From positions 1-37,208 of the forward strand of contig JAAVCF010000019.1 in NCBI GenBank assembly GCA_014802445.1: a stretch of DNA of 37,208 bases. Direction: 5' to 3'. The notes under the pieces are model-generated. The model saw nothing but the letters and a program-made list of their open reading frames with translations, made no database searches and was not told the origin of the DNA. A program made the translations under genes and the position numbers. How positions within the stretch are numbered: the first letter of the stretch is position 1; the number at the start of each line of letters is the position of its first letter. Below, one piece after another: positions 1 through 8,141 of this stretch. This DNA comes from Bacteroides sp. Its GTDB lineage: Bacteria > Bacteroidota > Bacteroidia > Bacteroidales > Muribaculaceae.

Positions 1-2
1 AA

Positions 3-274
3 ATGTAGGGGCGCCCGTTCGGGGCGCCCGCACTCCGCGAAAATGAAAACGCTTGGAACAATCGTAAAAACCCGCAAACCGCTCGCAACCCGCAGGCCCG
101 AGCCACGGAGTGGCGACATTGTGTATAACCCGGCCACGACCGAAGGGAGTGCCGGGCCAGCCCCACCCCTGGCAATGAGTCCCGGAGCGACGATGTTGTG
201 AATCCGAGACGCCAAGCCTTTCAAATGGGGTCTCGTCGCGGAGGGGCGGGCGGCCCGAACGGCCGCCCCTACAT
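3..274. repeat. MITE-like repeat element, copy A
   Basis: A 272-bp non-coding element bounded by imperfect inverted ends of about 37 bp: left end 3-39, right end 237-274, both beginning atgtagggg when read inward. Each end contains its own palindrome (GGGCGCCC around GTTCG on the left; GGGCGGCC around CGAAC on the right). The interior shares long blocks with copy B at 5026-5325, for example the stretch around 101-125 (gagccacggagtggcgacat) and around 186-208 (gagcgacgatgttgtgaatc). No ORF with coding character is present. It looks like a non-autonomous, MITE or REP-type mobile repeat; no transposase or clear target-site duplication was seen, so mobility is inferred. Confidence 0.6.
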
Positions 275-330
275 CCTTTAGCGGGAATTTCCAATGCCGC
301 CAACCCCGCCCCGCAAACGGGCCCGCAAAA

Positions 331-405
331 AATGTAGGGGCGCCCGTTCGGGGCGCCCGCACTCCGCGACAAAACCACCCCGCAAACCGCCCCTACATTT
401 TGCGG
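331..405. repeat. Solo repeat unit of the same family
   Basis: A further single copy of the palindromic unit. It starts aatgtaggggcgcccgttcg, has the same GGGCGCCC-GTTCG-GGGCGCCC stem, then the actccgcgacaaaacc and ccgcaaac blocks seen in the tandem units at 4730-5024. It ends near an inverted cccctacattt. No gene is present between 275 and 471. Confidence 0.6.
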
Positions 406-418
406 GAGGTTTGCGGGA

Positions 419-474
419 TAACTCCTAACTCCTAACTCCTAACTCCTAACTCCTAACTTCTAACTCCTAACTCA
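419..474. repeat. 7-bp tandem repeat (taactcc)x8
   Basis: Eight back-to-back copies of taactcc start at 419, 426, 433, 440, 447, 454, 461 and 468. The sixth reads taacttc and the last taactca. The final unit runs into the cytidine deaminase stop codon (TGA on the minus strand at 474-472), so the array forms the immediate 3' end of that gene. A run of this kind is prone to slipped-strand length change. Confidence 0.9.
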
Positions 475-954
475 CATAACCCTTTCAGGCGTAAACCCCA
501 GTGGCAGGAGCGCCTGGATGGAAGGCAGAATAAGGATTTCATCTCTTCCCGCAAGGAGCACCTGCATCGGCGCGCCCGCCAGAGCCTCATACTCCAGCAA
601 CGCCTGCCGGCAGGCTCCGCACGGTGAAATCGGCACCTCCACCTCCGCCCCTGTTGCATCGCGCGCCGCGATGGCGATGGCACGTATCGGTGTGCACTTG
701 CGGTTCGCTCCGGCCCAATACGCCGCCGTCCGCTCCGCGCAGAGGCTCGATGGTGACGCCGCGTTCTCCTGGTTGGCGCCTGTGATTATTTCGCCCCCTT
801 CAAGGCGTATCGCCGCTCCCACATGAAAGTTACTGTAAGGAGCATAGGAGCCTTCCACGGCTCCGCGTGCGGCATCCACCAGCTCGCGCTGCTCAGGGGT
901 TAGCTCGTCGTATTTTGCCACAGTGATAGGGCAGATGATGTCTCGTGAAGTCAT
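472..954 (-). CDS. cdd: Cytidine deaminase
   Basis: A 160-residue zinc-dependent deaminase of the pyrimidine salvage pathway, converting cytidine and deoxycytidine to uridine and deoxyuridine in the cytoplasm. The zinc site is complete: Cys72-Ala-Glu74 (SLCAERTA), with Glu74 as the proton shuttle, and Pro-Cys112-Gly-Ala-Cys115 (PCGACRQ). The nucleoside-binding region NFHVGAA and the GANQENAA segment lie just before it. The length fits the small homotetrameric class. It follows the phosphatase gene by 12 bp and is probably co-transcribed from the promoter near 1490. Its stop codon sits in the last unit of a 7-bp tandem repeat. Confidence 0.95.
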   Translation of the reverse strand: MTSRDIICPITVAKYDELTPEQRELVDAARGAVEGSYAPYSNFHVGAAIRLEGGEIITGANQENAASPSSLCAERTAAYWAGANRKCTPIRAIAIAARDATGAEVEVPISPCGACRQALLEYEALAGAPMQVLLAGRDEILILPSIQALLPLGFTPERVM

Positions 955-966
955 TTCAGTTACGTA

Positions 967-1455
967 TTAAGAATTGGCATTGAGAAGATTGGCGCACCCT
1001 TCATTCAGCAGGTCAAGCACCAGCTCGAAGCCCTCGGCGCCTTCATAGTAAGGGTCAGGCACATGGCTGTGGCGCAGCCGCGTGTCGGGGTTGAAAAAGT
1101 CGGCCATGCGAACAATCTTCCGGTCCCCCTCATCGCTCGGTGAAAGCTCCCGCAAGTTGCGGTAATTGCTCTCATCCATGGCCACGATGATGTCGAAGCG
1201 GCTGAAGTCGTCGGTGGTCACACGCCGACAGTGGTGGTCAAGCTCTATGCCCCGGCGGCGTGCGGCAATGCGCATGCGGCGGTCAGGAAGCTCGCCCACA
1301 TGATAGCCCGCTGTGCCCGCCGAGTCTATTTCAAAGCAATCTGTCAGGCCGGCCTCGTCCACCATTTGCTGCATCACGCCCTGCGCGGCCGGTGAGCGGC
1401 AGATGTTGCCGAGACACACAAAGAGGATTTTCTTTTTTGAGACTTGGGATGTCAT
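967..1455 (-). CDS. Low-molecular-weight protein-tyrosine phosphatase
   Basis: A 162-residue cytoplasmic phosphatase of the arsenate-reductase-like LMW-PTP fold. The N-terminal signature is FVCLGNICRS, with nucleophile Cys14 and Arg20 of CX5R; the general-acid loop DPYY begins at Asp134. Both catalytic parts are present, so it should be active. Family members act on phosphotyrosine proteins, often the Wzc-type kinases that control capsule export. No kinase gene is adjacent, so the substrate is unknown. It is the first gene of a two-gene unit with cdd, behind an exact TAnnTTTG promoter element. Confidence 0.92.
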   Translation of the reverse strand: MTSQVSKKKILFVCLGNICRSPAAQGVMQQMVDEAGLTDCFEIDSAGTAGYHVGELPDRRMRIAARRRGIELDHHCRRVTTDDFSRFDIIVAMDESNYRNLRELSPSDEGDRKIVRMADFFNPDTRLRHSHVPDPYYEGAEGFELVLDLLNEGCANLLNANS

Positions 1456-1484
1456 GATTCGGGATAGGATAGGGGGTTACACTG

Positions 1485-1492
1485 CAAAGATA
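1485..1492 (-). promoter_or_regulatory. Promoter -7 element for the phosphatase-cdd unit
   Basis: On the minus strand this reads TATCTTTG, an exact match to the Bacteroidetes -7 consensus TAnnTTTG. It predicts a start near 1479 and a leader of about 24 nt. No good TTG at the -33 spacing was found, so the call rests on the -7 box and its position. Confidence 0.6.
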
Positions 1493-1535
1493 ATCAAAAA
1501 TCTGTCAGTATCGCGGCTATCCTGCCTCCCCTTGG

Positions 1536-1572
1536 CAATAAAAGAGCGGGCGCTCCGCCTGGAGCGCCCGCT
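1536..1572 (-). terminator. Intrinsic terminator after the secreted 923-aa protein gene
   Basis: A perfect 12-bp inverted repeat (1545-1556 with 1561-1572, loop 1557-1560) is followed on the minus strand by a CTTTTATT tract. It lies 33 bp past the stop codon of the gene ending at 1606. Confidence 0.85.
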
Positions 1573-1605
1573 GAGGAGGGGGGAGGGGAATGTGTAATCG
1601 TCAGG

Positions 1606-4377
1606 TTATTTCACGATCACCTTCTCGCTGGCATTGCCAATCACGCGGATATAGATGCCGCCGGCTGCGGGCTTGGCCACGCGCACACCCTGAAGGTTAT
1701 AGTAAACCGGGGCGACGTTGCCGATGGTCTCCACGGAGGTGATGCCGGTGGTGATTGATTTGATGCCCACGGTGGTGCCCAGGAGATTGGTGTCGGCAGT
1801 GGGGGTGAAGGTCACGCTGGTGGTGGTGCCTGCGGGTGCATAGGCGGGGCCTCCGGCGGCGTTAGCTGCGGGCTCCCAGTGGCTGCCGGTGAGCGTGCCG
1901 GTGGAGGGGGTCAGAGCGGGCGCTGAGCCGTCAAGTGTGGCGAAGTCCACATATTCCAGATAAGCGTCGTTGAGAGCTGTGATGTTCATTGCGGCGGGCT
2001 TGAGGAAGGCGTTGCCTGAGCGCAGATAGAGATAGTTCGTTCCATTGGCGCTTTCAAGCAGGCCGTCGCGTCCTGAAATGGTCACCTCGATGTTGCCGGC
2101 GGGGCTGGTCTGAGGCTTGCCGCTGGTCGAGAAGTCGGCAGTGAGCTTGGTCCAGTCGAAAGTGTAGCTGGCGTTGTTGTATTCATCGTCATCACCACCT
2201 TCGCCGGTGTTGATCACATAGATGTAATACATGCTTGAGGGATAGTTGTAGGTAAACTCAAAGTATTCACCCTCGTCATCGGTCTTGATCTCTGAAGTGA
2301 TGTCAGTGGTCTGGTTGGTCATGATGGCGGTAAACTTGTAGCCCTTGGCGGGACGCATGATGTAGTATCCGCAATCCATCAGGCTCTTAGCCTGCTCCAC
2401 ATTGGGATTGTTCTCAAGGTTAAACGTGGCCGCATTGCCGTTGTCGGTGTAGGAAACGGTCACCACGGTTTTGCCCTTGGTGTCTTCAATGGGCTTCATC
2501 TGCTCGTCCTCTTCGGTGACGTAGAATGAAACCTGATTGTAGCCTACGGCCGTCACCGTGTAGGCTGTGCTCAGGTCAGCCCCGGGGATAATGGCGCAGT
2601 TTGAGTAGTTGGCGGGCATGCCTGCGAGCTTATCGGAGATGCTCACGGAGTTGCCATCGGCATCAGTCACTGATGAGAGCATGTAGCCGTTGGATGCTGC
2701 GATAACAAGATTGCCATCTGCGTTAAGCCATTCTGCGGGATTGGTGAGGATGTTTTCGCCGTTGTCAAGATACTTCGTTGAGCTGATGTTTTTATACACC
2801 ACAATGCCGGTGGAATTGGTGGTGATTTTGACCTGCTTGGCCTCCTCGGAGGTCACGATGTAGTTCGTGCCTACTTTAGTGAACAGTGCATTGGTGCGTT
2901 CAACGCTGTTAGTGCCGTTGTACCACTGCTGGTTGATGGTGAGTGACTCAGAGGGGTTGTCGGCGTTAACCACTGATTTGAGCACATTGCCTTCCGGTGC
3001 AAGGATATAGTACATTGTGGGCGCCGGAGAAAGGGTGGCTGTCCGGCCACCACACTCAATGGTGCCGTCCTCCTTGATGGTCACGGGATTCTCCACTGTG
3101 GGCTGAAGCGGTGCCTTGTAGTAAGAGCCGGAGGCAGAGGAATAAATCCAGAGCTCGGCCACGCTGCCGGGGGTGAGGCTGATGACGGTTTGTGCCACCA
3201 CTGCTTCACCGGCCACGGTCACGGTGTATTTCGGTGAGTAGGTTGTGGCCTTTGAGGTGTTGAACTCATACCAGTCGCGACCTTCAAATGCATTGTTTGA
3301 CTTGATGGTCAAGGCCTTACCGTTGGCATCGGTGATGGCAAGCTTGATGTCGGTGGTAGCGGCCACGATGTCATAATCAGCGGTTTCAAGGTGAAGGGTG
3401 TTAACGCCTTTCACCAGATCCTGAACAAATTCATATTTGTAGGCTTTGGTGTTGTAGGTGTAAAGCTGGGCAATATTATCGTCAGGCACTTCGATTTCCA
3501 CATCTATCAGCTTATATTCTTCGCAGGTGACGGTGAAGCTCTTATAGCCTGTAACGGGCTGGAACTTGAAGTAAGGAGTGGAGAACGTTTCGCCGGTCAG
3601 CAGAACCTTATCAGCGCCGTCACCTTTCAGTGCGGTGATTCGCCAACCGTCGGCGGCCACGAGGAAGTAGCTGTCATAGTCGCTTACTTTGTGAGCGGTG
3701 ATGTCGTAGGTGTTGGCGCCGGGCTTGAAGGTGTCAAGGAGAATAAGCTCGGGGTCATTGGCCGACTGATACCACAGCTGAACGTCGCCTCCGGTCACAT
3801 TGAACTTAACGGAATTGTCAACGGGAGGAGTCTCGCCGTCGCCGTCAAGCTTGTAGATTGACACGTATTTGTTTGAGCCGAAGCCAGTACTGCGGACGCC
3901 TGTAAGGGCCTGAGTGCTGGCGTTGAATCCCATGATGTAGGTGCCTCCAATTTTGAAAGCCGCAGGGCTCATGCCGGCAACGGCATTGAAGTTAAAGGTG
4001 CCCTGCTGCCCGCCAAGGGCAATGGAGCCATTCATAATAGAGGTCACATACTTATCCTCGGTAATGTCCTTGATTGATTTACCCTCAATGCTGAACTTAC
4101 GGACCTTAGCATCAATCTCATCAGCCAGAGTGAAGCTTTCAGGCTGTTGGCCTAAGCCATTAGCTATCTCTGTTGATTTGTAAGTGTTTCCGGAGCGTTC
4201 GGAAGGTGAGTAATAAGCGCCACCGGCGAACCCGCCGGCGCTCACCAGAATCACCTGGTCAGTGGGCGCCAATGTGGTGGGGTCGTCCACTATTGTATAA
4301 GTGGCATCGGCCCATGCCGTGCTGACGCCAAACAGGCCAAGCAACATTGGCAACAGGAGAAGTAAAGTTTTCTTCAT
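1606..4377 (-). CDS. Large secreted protein with C-terminal sorting-like tail
   Basis: A 923-residue exported protein of unknown function. It begins with a clear Sec signal peptide (MKKTLLLLLPMLLGLFG, cleavage likely after STAWA-D). The middle is built of beta-rich stretches with repeated turns such as TVTAVGYNQV, suggesting serial Ig-like or fibronectin-like modules. The last ~45 residues (from GITSVETIG to EKVIVK, with YYNLQGVRV and GIYIRV) resemble the C-terminal tails that guide Bacteroidetes proteins to the type IX secretion system and cell surface. No catalytic motif was recognised. It is a single-gene unit with a consensus promoter and its own terminator. Surface adhesin or binding protein is a guess only. 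Confidence 0.8.
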   Translation of the reverse strand: MKKTLLLLLPMLLGLFGVSTAWADATYTIVDDPTTLAPTDQVILVSAGGFAGGAYYSPSERSGNTYKSTEIANGLGQQPESFTLADEIDAKVRKFSIEGKSIKDITEDKYVTSIMNGSIALGGQQGTFNFNAVAGMSPAAFKIGGTYIMGFNASTQALTGVRSTGFGSNKYVSIYKLDGDGETPPVDNSVKFNVTGGDVQLWYQSANDPELILLDTFKPGANTYDITAHKVSDYDSYFLVAADGWRITALKGDGADKVLLTGETFSTPYFKFQPVTGYKSFTVTCEEYKLIDVEIEVPDDNIAQLYTYNTKAYKYEFVQDLVKGVNTLHLETADYDIVAATTDIKLAITDANGKALTIKSNNAFEGRDWYEFNTSKATTYSPKYTVTVAGEAVVAQTVISLTPGSVAELWIYSSASGSYYKAPLQPTVENPVTIKEDGTIECGGRTATLSPAPTMYYILAPEGNVLKSVVNADNPSESLTINQQWYNGTNSVERTNALFTKVGTNYIVTSEEAKQVKITTNSTGIVVYKNISSTKYLDNGENILTNPAEWLNADGNLVIAASNGYMLSSVTDADGNSVSISDKLAGMPANYSNCAIIPGADLSTAYTVTAVGYNQVSFYVTEEDEQMKPIEDTKGKTVVTVSYTDNGNAATFNLENNPNVEQAKSLMDCGYYIMRPAKGYKFTAIMTNQTTDITSEIKTDDEGEYFEFTYNYPSSMYYIYVINTGEGGDDDEYNNASYTFDWTKLTADFSTSGKPQTSPAGNIEVTISGRDGLLESANGTNYLYLRSGNAFLKPAAMNITALNDAYLEYVDFATLDGSAPALTPSTGTLTGSHWEPAANAAGGPAYAPAGTTTSVTFTPTADTNLLGTTVGIKSITTGITSVETIGNVAPVYYNLQGVRVAKPAAGGIYIRVIGNASEKVIVK

Positions 4378-4430
4378 AATTGTGGAATTAAAGAATTGTT
4401 GAAAGGGTTAGTATCCTGTCGATACGGTTG

Positions 4431-4460
4431 CAAATATACGTGAATTTTTAACGAAAACAA
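4431..4460 (-). promoter_or_regulatory. Consensus Bacteroidetes promoter for the secreted protein gene
   Basis: The minus strand reads TTG (4460-4458), 19 nt, then TATATTTG (4438-4431). This matches the primary sigma consensus of Bacteroidetes in both boxes and in spacing. It predicts a start near 4425 and a leader of about 48 nt. Confidence 0.85.
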
Positions 4461-4729
4461 GGAAAAAGTTATAAAAATTCAACAAATCTGACAAAATGTT
4501 TAATTTTTATGTTTTCCAACACTTTTTTGCCAAAATATGTGGTGATAATGGGGCGAAAATGGGTGCACTGAGCGGCAAAATGATTGTATGTCGTGGCTGA
4601 TGGTGAAAAAGTGGGAGTAAACGGCTGCTCTTTAGAATTATTTGATAGCTTTTCCGGGTCAATGAGAAAAGTGGTTGTTAAGACATACTGTTGACGTTGC
4701 GGGCCGGGAGTGCCGATGCCCCGCTAAAG

Positions 4730-5024
4730 AATGTAGGGGCGGCCGTTCTGGCCGCCCGCACTCCGCGACAAAACCCCGCCCCGCAAACGAGCCCGCAAAA
4801 AATGTATGACCGCCCGCCACGGCCACCCGCACTCCGCGACAAAACCCCGCCCCGCAAACGGGCCCGCAAAAAATGTCTGACCGCCACCACGGCCGCCTGC
4901 ACTCCGTGACAAAACGCTGCCTCGCAAACGAGCCCGCAAAAAATGTAGGGGCGCCCGTTCGGGGCGCCCGCACTCCGCGACAAACCCTCGCCGCCAACCC
5001 CGCCTCGCAAATGAGCCCGCAAAA
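4730..5024. repeat. Four tandem ~70-bp palindromic units
   Basis: Four direct repeats start with aatgt at 4730, 4801, 4872 and 4942, with lengths 71, 71, 70 and 83 bp; the last has a ~13-bp insertion. Each unit has a palindromic core, then cactccgcgacaaaac, then ccgcaaacg-gcccgcaaaa. Unit 1 has the stem GGGCGGCC/GGCCGCCC where unit 4 has GGGCGCCC/GGGCGCCC, so both arms changed together; units 2 and 3 pair poorly. The array runs directly into the left end of MITE-like copy B. The open frames across it are repeat artefacts. The AT-rich stretch 4461-4680 before it shows nothing else. Confidence 0.8.
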
Positions 5025-5025
5025 A

Positions 5026-5325
5026 ATGTAGGGGCGCCCGTTCGGGGCGCCCGCAGTCCGCGAAAATGAAAACGATTGGAACAATCGTAAAAACCGACCT
5101 CCTCCGCAAGCCTCAGAACCGAGCCACGGAGTGGCGACATTGTGTTAAACCCGGCCACGACCGCAGGGAGTGCCGGGCCGGCCCACCCTCACACAAGGAG
5201 TCGCGGAGCGACGATGTTGTGAATCCGAGATGCCAAGGCCCCCCAACCCCGCAAACGGGCCCGCAAAACCCGTCGGCGGATAATTTGACGCGGAGTGCGG
5301 GCGGCCCGAACGGCCACCCCTACAT
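5026..5325. repeat. MITE-like repeat element, copy B
   Basis: A 300-bp non-coding element with 37-bp inverted ends: left 5026-5062, right 5289-5325, with 33 of 37 positions identical by eye. The interior holds a perfect small hairpin (CGATTG-GAA-CAATCG near 5072-5086) and the blocks shared with copy A at 3-274. Its left end is also the fifth unit of the tandem array. No ORF is credible. The rest of the spacer, 5326-5420, shows nothing recognisable. Confidence 0.65.
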
Positions 5326-5423
5326 CCTTTAGCGGGAATTTGCAATTCCGTATCACCATCACCCTCACATTTTTAACAAATTAACCGCCAGCTTTTCCGG
5401 GGCTGGTGATTTGCTGACGGCGC

Positions 5424-5450
5424 AAAAAAAATCCCCGCAGGGCGGGGATT
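5424..5450 (-). terminator. Intrinsic terminator after the Bax-inhibitor-1 gene
   Basis: A perfect 9-bp stem (5430-5438 with 5442-5450, aatccccgc/gcggggatt, 3-nt loop) is followed on the minus strand by a run of eight T. It sits 28 bp beyond the stop codon at 5478. Confidence 0.9.
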
Positions 5451-5477
5451 TGTGAGTGCTTTCTGCCGGCCGGTTTT

Positions 5478-6203
5478 TTAGTCGCGGTTGCTGCCGAAAA
5501 AGCGGAGCAGATAGAGGAAGAGGTTGATGAAGTCAAGGTAGAGGTTGAGCGCTCCGATGGTGGCCAGGCGTCCCACCTGTGAGGCGGGGGTCTGCTCGGC
5601 CATGCGCTTCACGGTCTGGGTGTCCCATGCGGTGAGGCCCACAAAAATGAGCACACCGGCGGCTGAGATAATCCAGTCAAGGGTGGAGCTGTGGGTGAAG
5701 ATGTTGACAATGGAGGCTATGATGAGGCCTATGAGTGCCATGAAAAGCACTGAGCCCCAGCGGGTCAGGTCCTTGTCGGTGAAGTAACCGTAGATGCTCA
5801 TGGCGCCGAAGGTGCCGGCGGTGATGAAGAATGTCTTGGCTATTGACACTCCGGTGTAGACCATGAAAATCGGTGCAAGGGCGGCGCCGTTGACGGCGGC
5901 AAACACATAGAAGAGCAGCGAGCCCATGGCTGTGCTCATCTTGTTGATGGCCGAGCCGATAATCAGCACAAGCACTATTTCAGCGATGAAGAGACCCCAT
6001 ACGGCGAAGGAGTTGGCCTGAAGAAAATGCCAGTAGGCCTGGCTGGAGGCGCAGAACAGCGACACCAGTGCCGTGACAATCAGGCCGAGGGTCATCTTGA
6101 AGTAAACGCGCTTCATGGCACCGGTGGCCACGGCTACGGTTTCGGAGGGGGTCACTCCATAGTTGGCGCTGTAGCGCGAGGGGTTATATTCAGGAGGGTT
6201 CAT
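5478..6203 (-). CDS. Bax inhibitor-1 / YccA-family membrane protein
   Basis: A 241-residue integral membrane protein with about seven hydrophobic segments and the BI-1 family pattern. There is an N-terminal soluble stretch of ~30 residues, the first helix FKMTLGLIVTALVSLFCASS, and a late segment GLTAWDTQTVKRM followed by a final helix LYLDFINLFLYLLRFFG. Bacterial members (YccA, YbhL, YetJ) are inner-membrane proteins; YetJ is a pH-sensitive calcium leak channel and YccA modulates FtsH. Which role applies here cannot be told. It lies 66 bp downstream of argS on the same strand, with no promoter seen between, and ends at a strong terminator. Confidence 0.9.
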   Translation of the reverse strand: MNPPEYNPSRYSANYGVTPSETVAVATGAMKRVYFKMTLGLIVTALVSLFCASSQAYWHFLQANSFAVWGLFIAEIVLVLIIGSAINKMSTAMGSLLFYVFAAVNGAALAPIFMVYTGVSIAKTFFITAGTFGAMSIYGYFTDKDLTRWGSVLFMALIGLIIASIVNIFTHSSTLDWIISAAGVLIFVGLTAWDTQTVKRMAEQTPASQVGRLATIGALNLYLDFINLFLYLLRFFGSNRD

Positions 6204-6269
6204 TGTGAGAGATTTTTTTGTTTGTTTACATTATTATTAACGTTGAGCTGCGGGTGAATGTTGTGCTCA

Positions 6270-8057
6270 TCACATGCGCTCGGGAACGCGGATGCCCAGC
6301 AGACCCATGGCGCGGGCCACCACGGCGGCAACGGCGCCGGAAAGTGTCAGGCGCATGGAGCGCACGGCGGGGTCGGCCTCGTTGAGCACCGAGCAGTCGT
6401 GATAAAACTGATTGTAGAGCTTCACAAGGTCGTAGGCATAGTTGGCTATGGCGGCGGGGTTGCAGGTGCGGCCCGCTTCGGCCACCACGGCGGGGAAGTC
6501 GGCAAGTGCCTGCACAAGTGCCGTCTCGCGAGGTCCGGGAATCACGGCGGCAAAGTCGGCGGCGGGGAGCTGCATCTCTTCGGCGCGGCGAAGGAGCGAG
6601 CGGATGCGGGCATAGGTGTATTGGATGAAGGGGCCGGTGTTGCCGTTGAAATCAATTGACTCGCGGGGGTTGAAGGTCATGTTCTTGCGAGGGTCAACCT
6701 TGAGCAGGAAGTATTTCAGCGCGCCCATGCCCACAATCTCGGAAATCTCGGCTTTCTCAGCCTCTGAGGCGCCTTCAAGCTTGCCCATCTCTTCTGAGAC
6801 GGAGCGGGCCGTGGCAACCATCTCGGCCATGAGGTCGTCGGCGTCAACCACAGTGCCTTCGCGGCTCTTCATCTTGCCCTCGGGGAGCTCAACCATGCCG
6901 TAGCTGAAGTGGATGAGGTCCTTGCCCCAGCGGAAGCCCAGGCGGTCAAGGAGGATGGAGAGCACCTGGAAGTGATAGTTCTGCTCGTTGCCCACCACGT
7001 AGATCATCCGGTCAATGGGGTAGTCCTGATAGCGGATTTTGGCGGTGCCGATGTCCTGGGTCATGTACACCGAGGTGCCGTCGCTGCGCAGAAGCAGCTT
7101 GTGGTCAAGCCCGTCGGGGGTCAGGTCGGCCCACACTGAGCCGTCCTCCTTGCGATAGAACACACCGTTCTCGAGGCCTTCAAGCACCTTCTCCTTGCCT
7201 TCGAGGTAGGTGTCGCTTTCGTAGTATATCTTGTCGAAGCCCACTCCCATGCGGCGGTAGGTGGCGTCGAATCCGTCGTAGACCCAGCGGTTCATCATCT
7301 CCCAGAGGGCGCGCACTTCGGGGTCGCGGGCCTCCCAGCGGCGCAGCATGTCGCGCGCTTCGAGCATGAGGGGTGAGGCGGCCTCGGCCTCTTCCTTGGT
7401 CATGCCGCCGGCCATGAGCTCGGCCACTTCGGCTTTGTAGTGCTTGTCAAAGAGCACGTAGAAGTCGCCTATCAGGTGGTCGCCTTTCTTGCCTGACGAT
7501 TCGGGGGTCACTCCTTCGCCCCACTTCTTCCAGGCGAGCATCGACTTGCAGATGTGGATGCCGCGGTCATTAACAATATTGGTCTTGACCACGCGGTTGC
7601 CGCAGGCCTCCAGAATGAGTGAGAGGCTGTAGCCCAGGAGGATGTTGCGGAGGTGGCCCAGGTGGAGGGGCTTGTTGGTGTTGGGCGATGAATATTCCAC
7701 CATCACCAGCGGTGACTCGGGGGTGACGGCCACGGTGCCCCAGGCGGGGTCAGCGGCGATGTGGGATAGCACGGAGTTCCAGAATGTGGGCTCGATGACA
7801 ATGTTAAGGAAGCCCTTGATGACATTGTAGCGCGCCACTGCAGGCTCGTTGTCAACAAGCCAGTCGCCAATCTCACGCCCCACGGCCTCCGGCGCCTTGC
7901 GGGCCGCCTTGACCCAGGGGAAGGTGACGACGGTGAGGTTGCCCTCAAACTCCTTTTTAGTTGCGCTGATCTGGACCGATTCAGGCGCACAATCAATGCC
8001 GTAGAGGCTGCTGACGGCGCGGGCCACACCCTGCGCCAGAAGGCTGTCAATTGACAT
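6270..8057 (-). CDS. argS: Arginyl-tRNA synthetase
   Basis: A 595-residue class I aminoacyl-tRNA synthetase that charges tRNA-Arg in the cytoplasm. The order is the N-terminal Add-1 tRNA-recognition domain (~1-90), the Rossmann core with HLGH at 132-135 (the HIGH motif, preceded by SSPNTNKPL), the KMSKS-equivalent KMKSREGTVV near 392-400, and the C-terminal DALR anticodon-binding domain ending GIRVPERM. Length and motifs are normal for Bacteroidetes. It is transcribed divergently from polA; the start is well supported by the nearby consensus promoter. Confidence 0.97.
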   Translation of the reverse strand: MSIDSLLAQGVARAVSSLYGIDCAPESVQISATKKEFEGNLTVVTFPWVKAARKAPEAVGREIGDWLVDNEPAVARYNVIKGFLNIVIEPTFWNSVLSHIAADPAWGTVAVTPESPLVMVEYSSPNTNKPLHLGHLRNILLGYSLSLILEACGNRVVKTNIVNDRGIHICKSMLAWKKWGEGVTPESSGKKGDHLIGDFYVLFDKHYKAEVAELMAGGMTKEEAEAASPLMLEARDMLRRWEARDPEVRALWEMMNRWVYDGFDATYRRMGVGFDKIYYESDTYLEGKEKVLEGLENGVFYRKEDGSVWADLTPDGLDHKLLLRSDGTSVYMTQDIGTAKIRYQDYPIDRMIYVVGNEQNYHFQVLSILLDRLGFRWGKDLIHFSYGMVELPEGKMKSREGTVVDADDLMAEMVATARSVSEEMGKLEGASEAEKAEISEIVGMGALKYFLLKVDPRKNMTFNPRESIDFNGNTGPFIQYTYARIRSLLRRAEEMQLPAADFAAVIPGPRETALVQALADFPAVVAEAGRTCNPAAIANYAYDLVKLYNQFYHDCSVLNEADPAVRSMRLTLSGAVAAVVARAMGLLGIRVPERM

Positions 8058-8092
8058 GGCGGGAAAATGTAAATTATAGATGGATTAAAACG

Positions 8093-8100
8093 CAAAGGTA
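8093..8100 (-). promoter_or_regulatory. argS promoter -7 element
   Basis: The minus strand reads TACCTTTG, an exact TAnnTTTG match, 36 bp before the argS start codon. No clear -33 TTG was found. It is separated by 24 bp from the divergent polA element. Confidence 0.65.
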
Positions 8101-8124
8101 GCAAAAAAATCCGAGCCGATTAGC

Positions 8125-8132
8125 TATATTTG
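8125..8132 (+). promoter_or_regulatory. polA promoter -7 element
   Basis: TATATTTG is an exact TAnnTTTG match on the plus strand. The polA ATG at 8142 starts only 9 nt after it, implying a leader of just a few nucleotides. This also argues against the upstream in-frame TTG at 8130, which lies inside the promoter element. Confidence 0.6.
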
Positions 8133-8141
8133 CAAGTGATT

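Noticed and set aside
4730..5062. Possible CRISPR array
   Set aside because: Units are ~70 bp, diverged throughout with no unique spacers of constant length, and no cas genes lie nearby.
4659..5345. Several overlapping open frames on both strands with Cys/Gly/Arg-rich repeats
   Set aside because: They exist in multiple frames because the repeat units lack stops. Composition is that of the palindromic DNA, and no start signals or conserved motif are visible.
8130..8141. TTG start for polA four codons upstream
   Set aside because: It overlaps the TATATTTG promoter box. ATG 8142 gives the normal PolA N-terminus.
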